Of a stretch of 29,206 nucleotides of DNA, positions 19,306 to 28,000 are shown in pieces. The translations under genes were made by a program, and so were the position numbers. Each line of letters begins with the position of its first letter. Within the stretch, counting starts at the first letter, position 1. The stretch comes from Candidatus Omnitrophota bacterium. Lineage in GTDB: Bacteria; Omnitrophota; Gorgyraeia; Zapsychrales; Zapsychraceae. The DNA lies in assembly GCA_018062515.1 (NCBI GenBank), contig JAGOSC010000033.1, positions 1 through 29,206 on the forward strand, read 5' to 3'. The notes below the pieces were generated by a model. That model made no database searches, had not been told where the DNA came from, and was given only the letters and a program-made list of their open reading frames with translations.

Positions 19306-20070
19306 GTGAAAAAGAATTCAAAGAAAATCGAGAAGAGTGAACATTTTTTCCCGACTTCACTAGGAACGATTCATTACCATCTCATAAGATCGAATGGGCG
19401 CAGGACTTCGGTTATCTCCATTGATCATCAAGGACAAGTTAGAATTTATGTCCCCTTCTTGACGACGAAAGATTTCATTGAATCCTTTATCCAGCAAAAG
19501 GCGAGCTGGATTTTGAAATGCGTTGATAAAGTCCGGAAAAATCAGAGTAACATTTCTCGGAAGAAATTTGATGAAGGCGGGGAATTTTTGTTTTTAGGCA
19601 AAAAGTTTCCTTTGTGTGTTTTTGAACAGGACAAGAAGCGGCCAGTGGTCAAGTTTGACGGGTCCAAATGGACGGTTTCTCTCCCCAGAGAAATTGAACC
19701 AGCTCACCGCGAACAGACCGTCAAAGAAAAATTATTTGAATGGTACCGGCAGCAAGCGGAAGAAGTTGTCGGCGGGCGTATTTTTCATTTTTCACGGATT
19801 ATCGGTGTTTCACCGAAAATCATCGCCGTTAGAAGTCAAAAAAGGATGTGGGGATGCTGTCATTTTAGAAAACAGCGTATTCATATCAATTGGCAAATTA
19901 TTCTGGCGCCTTTAAAGGTGATTGATTACGTGATTATCCATGAATTATGCCATTTGGTTCATCCGAATCATAGTCAACGCTTTTGGAATAAGGTGGAAAA
20001 ATATATGCCGGATTACAAAGATTATAAGAAATGGCTGAAAATAAACCAAGCGGAACTAGTTTTGTCATAA
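19306..20070 (+). CDS. YgjP-like zinc metallohydrolase
   Basis: 254 residues from a GTG start; the sequence IHYHLIRSNGRRTSVISI just inside fits the family N-terminus, so the start is plausible although no ribosome-binding site is seen. The zinc motif is H212-E-L-C-H216 with a third ligand at H222, in the context HPNHSQRFW, typical of the YgjP/DUF45 (SprT-like, M48-related) family. RMWGCC and INWQIILAP are further family landmarks. It is cytosolic, as there is no signal peptide. The substrate is not determined by sequence. It is 29 bases after the PilZ gene and 10 bases before the next gene. Confidence 0.9.
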   Translation: MKKNSKKIEKSEHFFPTSLGTIHYHLIRSNGRRTSVISIDHQGQVRIYVPFLTTKDFIESFIQQKASWILKCVDKVRKNQSNISRKKFDEGGEFLFLGKKFPLCVFEQDKKRPVVKFDGSKWTVSLPREIEPAHREQTVKEKLFEWYRQQAEEVVGGRIFHFSRIIGVSPKIIAVRSQKRMWGCCHFRKQRIHINWQIILAPLKVIDYVIIHELCHLVHPNHSQRFWNKVEKYMPDYKDYKKWLKINQAELVLS

Positions 20071-20080
20071 ACGGTGCGCT

Positions 20081-20302
20081 ATGAATATTAAAATTAGAGT
20101 CATACCTCAAGCTTCTAAAAACTCGATCAAGCTGGATCAAGGGTTTTTGAAAGTATATTTGACCGCGCCCGCTGTTGACGGCAAGGCGAATAAGGCATTA
20201 ATTACGTTTTTATCCGAATATTATAAGGTTCGAAAAAATCAAATTGAGATTATAAAGGGATTGAAATCCAAGGATAAAACGATTACTATAAGTGCAATTT
20301 AA
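20081..20302 (+). CDS. yggU: YggU/DUF167 family small protein
   Basis: 73 residues from ATG. The core VYLTAPAVDGKANKALITFL matches the DUF167 signature (P-x-x-G-K-A-N), and the C-terminal IIKGLKSKDKTITI matches the family's G-x-x-S-R/K-x-K end. The family is widespread and its molecular role unknown. It lies in a tight run between the YgjP-like and YqeY-like genes. Confidence 0.9.
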   Translation: MNIKIRVIPQASKNSIKLDQGFLKVYLTAPAVDGKANKALITFLSEYYKVRKNQIEIIKGLKSKDKTITISAI

Positions 20303-20318
20303 AACCAAAATATGTGAT

Positions 20319-20325
20319 AGAGGAG
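20319..20325 (+). promoter_or_regulatory. Strong Shine-Dalgarno that sets the YqeY start
   Basis: AGAGGAG ends 5 bases before the ATG at 20331. It shows that translation starts there and not at the in-frame GTG at 20292, which overlaps the upstream gene. Confidence 0.85.
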
Positions 20326-20330
20326 AAATC

Positions 20331-20780
20331 ATGTTACACGAACAGATCAATCAAGATTATGTTACAGCGATGAAGGCCCGCGATACGGTCAAATCCTCTA
20401 CGTTAAATTTTTTGCGTGCACAGCTAAAAAATGTTGGAATTGATAAAAAAGTAACTGTTTTGGATGATGAGAGCGTGACGATCGTCATTAAGAAACAAAT
20501 TAAACAAAGACAAGATTCCATTGAGCAATTTGAAAAAGCCGGACGCCAGGAACTCGCTGACAAAGAAATAGCTGAAATGACCATTTTGAAGAGTTATTTA
20601 CCGACGGAACTTTCGGAAGAAGCGCTTAAAATTCTCATTAAAGATGTTATTAAAGAGATAGGCGCTTCGTCTATCAAGGATATGGGGCGAGTCATCAAAG
20701 CTGTTCAAGAAAAAACCAAAGGCAGTGCTGATAATAAAGTGGTCAGCGAAATCGTTAAAGCTGTTTTAATGAATAGTTAG
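20331..20780 (+). CDS. yqeY: GatB/YqeY-domain protein
   Basis: 149 residues, the usual length of stand-alone YqeY proteins. The sequence begins MLHEQINQDYVTAMKARD, followed by LNFLRAQLKN, and has the QIKQRQDSIEQFEKAGRQEL stretch and the ILKSYLPTELSEE motif typical of the family; the end (GRVIKAV...KG.AD.K.V) also fits. It is related to the tRNA-binding tail domain of amidotransferase GatB; a role with tRNA is assumed for the family but not proven. It is followed one base later by the deacetylase start. Confidence 0.93.
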   Translation: MLHEQINQDYVTAMKARDTVKSSTLNFLRAQLKNVGIDKKVTVLDDESVTIVIKKQIKQRQDSIEQFEKAGRQELADKEIAEMTILKSYLPTELSEEALKILIKDVIKEIGASSIKDMGRVIKAVQEKTKGSADNKVVSEIVKAVLMNS

Positions 20781-20781
20781 T

Positions 20782-21600
20782 ATGTCTGCACAAGAAAAAA
20801 TAATCAAAGAAGCGCCATTGAGTTCATTCCGACGATTTCTCATTGTTTTGGGAATCGTTTTTATTTTGGGAATAAGTTTCTGGTTAATCTGGATCGACCA
20901 GCACCGCACCGTGCCTATCCTTATGTATCATCATGTCGACGACATGGGAAAACATGATGTATCAACCGTTACCCCTGAACAGTTCGAAGGAAGTCTTCAA
21001 TATTTGGCCAAAAATCATTTTGAGGTATTAACTCTGGATGATGTGGTTGAAGCGAATAAGAATAATAAACGTTTATCCCGAAAATCCGTTGTGATCACGT
21101 TCGACGACGGGGCTGAAAATAATTTCACCAATGCCTTTCCATTGTTAAAAAAATACGGATATAAAGCAATTATGTTTGTGATTTCTGATCGAGTAGGCCT
21201 GCCTGGTTATATGACATGGGATCAAATCGCTGAGATGCAAGAATACGGTATTGTCATTGGCAGCCACACACGACGCCATAAATATCTGCCCGAATTAAAC
21301 CACGATGAGCTCACCGACGAGATTTTTAATAGCCGAAAAATTTTTCAGGAACATCTAAAAACCCCTGTTAACCACTTTTCATATCCAATTGGCGGATTTA
21401 ATAATTCAATTAAAGAAATGGTTAGGAATGCTGGTTACCTAAGTGCCGTGGCGACGAATAGAGGATATGAGCGTTATAATAATGATTTATTTGAACTGAA
21501 AAGAGTAACGGTGGATGAAAAAGATAATTTCGGAGCCATCCGTTGGGCAAAATTTTCCGGCTACTATAATCTGTTTAGAAAACCCAAAAAGCCAGAATAG
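20782..21600 (+). CDS. Membrane-anchored polysaccharide deacetylase (NodB/CE4)
   Basis: 272 residues. A single N-terminal membrane helix (about 19-38, preceded by RR) anchors the catalytic domain outside the inner membrane. The CE4 motifs are present: MYHHV near residue 50, T106-F-D108-D109-G, and H162-T-R-R-H166 (metal ligands and base), with a modified third motif FSYPIGG at 199-205 in place of the usual R-x-P-x-G. The predicted reaction is removal of acetyl groups from an N-acetylated polysaccharide such as peptidoglycan or exopolysaccharide; the substrate is not known. The start is one base after the YqeY stop, so translation is likely coupled; no ribosome-binding site of its own is clear. 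Confidence 0.92.
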   Translation: MSAQEKIIKEAPLSSFRRFLIVLGIVFILGISFWLIWIDQHRTVPILMYHHVDDMGKHDVSTVTPEQFEGSLQYLAKNHFEVLTLDDVVEANKNNKRLSRKSVVITFDDGAENNFTNAFPLLKKYGYKAIMFVISDRVGLPGYMTWDQIAEMQEYGIVIGSHTRRHKYLPELNHDELTDEIFNSRKIFQEHLKTPVNHFSYPIGGFNNSIKEMVRNAGYLSAVATNRGYERYNNDLFELKRVTVDEKDNFGAIRWAKFSGYYNLFRKPKKPE

Positions 21601-21614
21601 TAAGGGATAAGTAC

Positions 21615-24600
21615 ATGACAAAAGCTGAGAAAAAAGAAACAGTCAAATATGCTTTAAATAATGACGGATATTTTGTCATTGATCATTATAATCAGGCCAA
21701 ATCATTTTCAAGTTTTTTTGCCGGCGTCGCCGGGCTTTGGGGCATTCCCATGTGGGTTTTTTATGTGAACCGCGGACAATGTATCGCCAGTTTCGGTATC
21801 CATTCCAAAGATAAATCGATTATGGAATTTCAACCAGCCAATAAATCTTACCGTCTGGCAACGCTGCAAGGCTTTAGGACATTTATCAAAATCAAACAGG
21901 GAACTAAAGAGATTTTTTGGGAACCTTTCCAAAATAATCTGAATGGAACACATTTTCGTAAAAAACAAACGATGTTTATCTCCGCGCATGATCTCGTCAT
22001 TGAAGAACAGAACACCGATCTTGGCCTTACCATCCGTGTTAAATATTTTACTCTACCAGATGAACCTTTTTCCGGCCTTGTTCGACATGTGACGCTCGTG
22101 AACACCGGAAAAAAAGAATGTGATGTTGAAATCGTCGACGGTATGCCGGCCATTGTTCCTTATGGTTTGAAAGAATGGTTGATCAAGAACATGTCGCGCA
22201 CGGTGGAAGCATGGATTAAAGTCAGAAATGTCGAAGAGAAAGCGCCATTTTATCAACTGAATGTTGAAGTCGCTGATACTCCGCAGGTAACTCATATTAC
22301 CGAAGGAAATTTCTTTTTTAGTTTTGATGCTTCATCACGGTCAAAGAAATTATTGCCCGTTATCGTCGAGAATTCCAAATTATTTGGATCTTGTTTAGAC
22401 TTTAGCACTGCTGAAGAATTTATGAACGGACGATTCAAGCCTGGGAAAGTTCAGATGACCAATAACAAAACGCCATGCGCGTTTAGTTATCATACCTTTA
22501 GCCTTTCCAAAGGAAAAACGCAGGAAATAACGTCAGTGTTCGGATATGCTCGCAGTGTTGAACAATTGAACCGCCTGACGACGATCGTTCGCGAAGAAGG
22601 ATTTATTTTCAATAAAGAACGACAAAATAAGGAAATCATCGATCATATCAAAGATTATGTTCAGACCAAAAGCGCCTTGCCTAATCTTGATTTATATACG
22701 TCACATACGTTCTTAGATAATATTCTCCGGGGAGGATTGCCGATTTCGATTAAAACCAAACAGGGCAATGTTTCTTTTAATGTTTATAGCCGTAAACATG
22801 GAGATCTCGAGCGAGATTACAATTATTTCACCGTTGCTCCGACGTATTATTCTCAAGGGAACGGTAATTTTAGGGACGTAAACCAAAATCGCCGCAATGA
22901 TGTCTGGTTTAACACCGACGTGCGCGATAGCCATATCATTAGTTTTTTTAATCTTTCTCAGACGGACGGATACAATCCTTTAATCGTAAAAGGTGTATCG
23001 TTTAAAGTCATTGATAAAAATGAAATGAATAAGATTCTTCAGGCTTTTATCAAAAGCGGAAATGTGAAAAAGTTGGAAGAATTTTTATTAAAGAATTTTC
23101 AGCCTGGAGATTTATTGTATTTTATCGAACAGGAAAAATATGTTGTCGACGGTAATATACGAGATTTCTTAGGAAGTATTTTGGAGATTAGTCAAAAGCA
23201 GGAATTGGCGGATCATGGAGAAGGATTTTGGGCTGATCACTGGACGTATAATCTCGACTTAGTTGAAAGTTATTTAGGGCTTTATCCCGAAACTTTAAAA
23301 GAAACTTTATTGGATAAAAAAGAATACCATTTTTATCTGAATCATCATTATGTTCGTCCGCGCGATCAACGTTTTCATCTGACAAAATACGGGGTTCGTC
23401 AATTTGAATCCGTCTGCAATGATAGCGAACAGTTCGATCCCTCGTCACAGGATTTTAAATTAAGAGACAAGCAAGGTTCTGTTTATAAAACCAATTTGGT
23501 TTGTAAAATTTTATGTCTCATGGCGAATAAGGTCGCGAGTTTAGATCCCAGCGGTATCGGGATTGAAATGGAAGCGGACAAACCAGGCTGGTATGACGCG
23601 TTAAACGGTTTGCCGGGTTTGGTCGGCTCATCGATCTGTGAATCATTGGAACTCAATCGTCATGCCGTGTTTCTACTTGAATCACTCAATCAGCTTAATG
23701 TAAGAGATCATCAGACCATCGCTATTTTTGCTGAATTAGCGGCATTTATCGATGGGCTTACGCAATTATTGTCGTCCAAACCCTCCGGTATCGATTATTG
23801 GAATAAATCCAATGATCTCAAAGAAAATTATCGCGAATGCACTCGACGATCCATCGACGGAAAAGAAACAGCAGTGACTTTTCAATCGATCAAAAATTTC
23901 CTTAATTTAGTTAAAACTAAAACAGCTGAATCATTTGAATTAGGCAAAAATAGTAAAGGCCAATTAGCCACTTATTTTTATCATGAAGTCACAGATCACC
24001 AAAAGTTGAAGGATGATCATGTGAAACCTTTGGCATTTAAGAAACATATTTTACCTTTATTTTTGGAAGGTTATGTTCATGCGTTGAAAGTCAAGAATCA
24101 ACCAGCGGACGCGCGTAAACTTTATCAGCAAGTGGTGAAAAGCGATTTGTTTGATCAAGAATTAAAAATGTTTAAAGTGAATGCGAGTTTGAATACAGAG
24201 ACAGAAGAGATTGGCCGGACACGTGTTTTTCCGTCGGGATGGCTGGAAAATGAATCCATTTGGCTTCATATGGAATATAAATTTCTTCTAGAGTTATTGC
24301 GCACCGAACTTTATCCCGAATTCTTTGAATGTTTTCACAATGTGTTAATTCCTTTTCTAAAACCAGAACAATATGGACGAAGTATTTTGGAAAATTCATC
24401 CTTCATCGTCAGCAGTGCGCATGAAGATAAAATTTTGCATGGTCAGGGTTTTGTGGCCCGACTATCCGGAAGCACCGCTGAATTTTTGCATATTTGGTTA
24501 TTGATGAACGTCGGACCAAGACCATTTACACTCAATTCAAACAATGAATTAACTCTTCGTTTTAATCCTTCTTTACAGGGATCCATGTTTACCACCAAAG

Positions 24601-24881
24601 AATCAAAAATCGAATTCACCGATGGTCAGCAAAAGAAACATATCTTCACATTACCGAAAAATACCTACGCGTTTAAGTTTTTAAATTCGACGCTGGTTGT
24701 TTACCATAATCCCAAACGAACCGACACCTTCGGTAAAAAAGGGGAGATCATTAAGAAAATCGAAATCACTTTTGCGGATCAAAACAAACCTGTCATCCTT
24801 ACCGAGCCGGTTATTTCCGGCCAAAATGCCGCTCTCATCAGAGAAAGAAAAGCCTCAAGAATCGATATCTTTTTGACCTAA
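21615..24881 (+). CDS. GH94/cellobiose-phosphorylase-like carbohydrate enzyme
   Basis: 1088 residues, starting 14 bases after the deacetylase, with a GGGA-type ribosome-binding site near 21604. There is no signal peptide, so it is cytosolic. The N-terminal 330 residues have a beta-sandwich-like pattern (FSSFFAGVAGLWGIPMWVFY, ASFGIHSKDKSIMEFQPANK), which I recall from proteins annotated as cellobiose phosphorylase (COG3459-like), though this large form is not biochemically well described. The central region looks like an alpha/alpha barrel, with a candidate active-site stretch DHGEGFWADHWTYNLDL (from residue 533) and EADKPGWYDALNGLPG (653-668). The C-terminal 150 residues return to beta-rich sequence. 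It may act on beta-glucan or a related oligosaccharide. Specific activity is not assignable from sequence. Confidence 0.55.
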   Translation: MTKAEKKETVKYALNNDGYFVIDHYNQAKSFSSFFAGVAGLWGIPMWVFYVNRGQCIASFGIHSKDKSIMEFQPANKSYRLATLQGFRTFIKIKQGTKEIFWEPFQNNLNGTHFRKKQTMFISAHDLVIEEQNTDLGLTIRVKYFTLPDEPFSGLVRHVTLVNTGKKECDVEIVDGMPAIVPYGLKEWLIKNMSRTVEAWIKVRNVEEKAPFYQLNVEVADTPQVTHITEGNFFFSFDASSRSKKLLPVIVENSKLFGSCLDFSTAEEFMNGRFKPGKVQMTNNKTPCAFSYHTFSLSKGKTQEITSVFGYARSVEQLNRLTTIVREEGFIFNKERQNKEIIDHIKDYVQTKSALPNLDLYTSHTFLDNILRGGLPISIKTKQGNVSFNVYSRKHGDLERDYNYFTVAPTYYSQGNGNFRDVNQNRRNDVWFNTDVRDSHIISFFNLSQTDGYNPLIVKGVSFKVIDKNEMNKILQAFIKSGNVKKLEEFLLKNFQPGDLLYFIEQEKYVVDGNIRDFLGSILEISQKQELADHGEGFWADHWTYNLDLVESYLGLYPETLKETLLDKKEYHFYLNHHYVRPRDQRFHLTKYGVRQFESVCNDSEQFDPSSQDFKLRDKQGSVYKTNLVCKILCLMANKVASLDPSGIGIEMEADKPGWYDALNGLPGLVGSSICESLELNRHAVFLLESLNQLNVRDHQTIAIFAELAAFIDGLTQLLSSKPSGIDYWNKSNDLKENYRECTRRSIDGKETAVTFQSIKNFLNLVKTKTAESFELGKNSKGQLATYFYHEVTDHQKLKDDHVKPLAFKKHILPLFLEGYVHALKVKNQPADARKLYQQVVKSDLFDQELKMFKVNASLNTETEEIGRTRVFPSGWLENESIWLHMEYKFLLELLRTELYPEFFECFHNVLIPFLKPEQYGRSILENSSFIVSSAHEDKILHGQGFVARLSGSTAEFLHIWLLMNVGPRPFTLNSNNELTLRFNPSLQGSMFTTKESKIEFTDGQQKKHIFTLPKNTYAFKFLNSTLVVYHNPKRTDTFGKKGEIIKKIEITFADQNKPVILTEPVISGQNAALIRERKASRIDIFLT

Positions 24882-24890
24882 ATTCAAAAT

Positions 24891-24943
24891 ATTTACAATT
24901 TTATGGACTAATTTCTATAAGTCATTGTAAATAAGTAATTTAC
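24891..24943. repeat. Overlapping inverted repeats in the intergenic gap
   Basis: ATTTACAAT (24891-24899) pairs perfectly with ATTGTAAAT (24924-24932). The end of that second arm, GTAAAT (24927-24932), also pairs with ATTTAC (24938-24943) across a 5-base loop, so the two hairpins exclude each other. No T-run follows, so it is not a standard terminator. A possible -10 TATACT lies at 24991-24996, but no good -35 was seen. The remainder of 24882-25036 is AT-rich and otherwise featureless. Confidence 0.4.
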
Positions 24944-25036
24944 GGAATAAAAAAGTCATCACCCGCCCTTTCCTAACATAATATATATAGTATACTTATG
25001 ATAATTATTTGATATTTAACTCTGACTTTGCAACTT

Positions 25037-28000
25037 ATGATTCTCTCATTTCAAAATTTTAGAAAATATTTTTTGACAAAAATATTTATTTCTCTCCTGA
25101 ATTTAAGTTTTATTTTCAGTCTCATTATTCCCGCCCAGTTCGTTCAAGCACAAAATTCCATACCTATACCACTTTCGGCAGCAATGATCACAACAAGCAA
25201 GGCATTCACCCCGCCTTTATTACGCGGAGTAATGATCAATCCAGCTGAACCATTTCGTTTTGAATTTCTGATTGATACAGGCAGCGCCAATATGGAAGGG
25301 CAAGCCTTAGAAGATGAATCAACACGTTTGATCAAATATTTCTTGGCTTCGCTGACCGTCCCTGAACAGGATTTATGGGTCAACTTATCTCCATTTGAAA
25401 AACAAAGAATTATTCCTGATCAATTTGGCATTACCGAAATGGGACGAGATCTTTTAGCTCAGGATTATCTCTTAAAACAATTGACCGCGGCATTGATGTA
25501 TCCCGAGAAGGAATTAGGCCATAAATTTTGGGACAAGATCCGCAAAGAAGCTCAGGCGCGTTTTGGCACGACGGAAATTCCGGTGAATACTTTCAATAAA
25601 GTATGGATTATTCCGGAAAAAGCGGTGATTTTTGAACAGGGCACATCGGCTTTTGTCGTCGAGACTCATCTTAAAGTCATGCTAGAGCAGGATTACATCG
25701 CTTTAGATAAAAATTTAAGTCAATCCTCGCCGACAAAGATAAAAAATGATGAAACAGATATTAACAAACTCGCCTCCGACATCATCCGTGAAGTAATGAT
25801 TCCGGCCATTGAAAAAGAAGTGAATGAAGGTGAACATTTTGCTCCGCTACGGCAAATATATAATTCTTTGATTTTAGCGACGTGGTACAAAGAAACCCTT
25901 AAACAAAGTTTGGTTAATCAAATTTATTCCGACAAAAATAAAGTTGTTGGTGTTGATATTGAGGACAAAGACGCAAAAGAAAAAATCTACGCAAAGTATA
26001 TTCAAACCTTTAAAAGCGGCGTCTATAACTACATAAAAGAGGAATATGATCCCGTTTCGCATGAGATGATTCCGCGGAAATATTTTTCCGGCGGGATGAA
26101 AATGGCGCTTAAAACCAGTCAAGTGATTACCAAAACGTCCAATGGCGCCGATTTTGCCATGTTAGGAAATGCTCACCGTGTTGACTCTTATTTTGAGACG
26201 TCACGTCGACTCACATCACATAAATCGACATCAGGTGAATTACCGGGGATGGACAGAGACAATGCAATGTTAGTCAACAATGCGGACAATATCGTAGCTG
26301 CCCAGAAAGTGTTGGCCGCTTGGTTTAAAAAGAAGCGATTCATAAATATTCAATATGAACCTTTTCCAATTTTTTCGAAGCTAGGTGGCGGCGTTTTGTA
26401 TATTGGCGAACCGGATCCCTTGGCGATACTCGTCTATGAAATAAGAGAAGATAATGTTTTTATTCAAATCATGGAGACGGATTCAAAATATCAAAGAAAG
26501 GGATATGCTACAAAGTTGGTCGAAGACTTTGTTCGCCGTTTTGGTGATCATAAACTGCGTGTTGAGGTTCTTTATATGGGGACAAAATCTGGAGTTCAAG
26601 AGTCTTTGGTCGGCGTATACGAGAAGAATGGTTTTAAAGATATAAATGGGACAGGGATTTATGAAAGAGAAGCAGGCGGGTCAAAAGATAATGCCAATCT
26701 TTCCGATGCTGATGATGCTTCTAATATTAAATATACATGGGAAAGTTATGTGCCGAATGGAATCGTTAAAAATCCAAAATGGTCAATAACGGATGATTAT
26801 AAACTCTTTTCCAGTCCCGGGATGGGATACGATCCTTCTTTTGTTGGAGAAAAAGGTGTGAACTTTTGGAAAGGATATTTCAGAGAAAATAAAACACTCT
26901 TATCTAAAAAATATAATAATGGGCTGGTGATTGGTTTTGGAGCCGGTGAGTCGGAACTGACAAAAGTTCAAGAAGAATTTAAGGTATCTAAAATAAGCGG
27001 AGTCGATTTTAATGATGGGCGTGTCGAGTTGGCTGCGAAGCTGTTAGCGCTACGTAAAGTATCACCGGATAAAGTAAGTTTGTATCATACCGATGCCAAA
27101 GAGATGGAAGAAATTTTTGATAACAATTCTTTTGATTTTATTTATACTGCGGGTATTTCTGGAGATTATAAATCAGCGTCACCTTTAATCGCCATGCAAA
27201 TCATTCGTTTGCTGCAACCGGGAGGAATGGCTTTAATAGAAGAAGGTGGTCTTGAGTTCTTGGAAGTTTTAAGGTCTGCAGGTTCGGTCACACCAGCCAT
27301 GAATAAGGATGTTAATAGTTTTTGGAAAGACAAGTATTTTGTTTTCATTAAATCCCCCGTTTCTCAAGAATCAAACACGCCAGATCTTGCTATGTTAGCC
27401 GGGTCAAAAGATACTGCTAGTCTCTCCGACGCTGATGATACCTCTAAAAGTAAATACACGTGGGAAAGTTATGTACCAGATGGAATCAAAGCAGATCCTA
27501 GTTGGGCTGAAGATGAAGATTATAGAATATTTTCTGTTAGTGGAATGGGAAAAAACTTTTTTGGTTCACAGAGAAGAATATGGGAAGAAGATGAATACGG
27601 AAATAAAACACCTTTATCTGAAAAATATAATAATGGACTGGTAATTGGTATTGGTGATACAGCATCAGAACTAATACAGGCTAAAAAAGAATTCAAGATA
27701 TCCAAAATATCGGGTGTTGACTGGGTTGCTGACCGTGTCTATAGGGTGGCTAAAAGTTTAGCGGATGAGAAAGCAAGAAATCCTGAATTCCAAATGCCTC
27801 CGGAACAAGTATCCTTATATCATGCCGACGCTAGAGATTTGAGAAAATATTTTAAAAATAGTTCTTTTGATTTTATTTCTGCTCAGTCTATTTCCCTTGA
27901 TTGGGACTCAGCCTCTCCTCAAATTGCTGAGGAAATAGTCCGTTTGCTTCAGCCAGGAGGAGTAGCTTTAATTGTTGATAGTAATCCCGTTCTTTTAGAC

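Noticed and set aside
20292..20330. GTG start 39 bases upstream of the YqeY ATG
   Set aside because: It lies inside the YggU gene, whereas the strong AGAGGAG directly before 20331 and the family N-terminus support the ATG.
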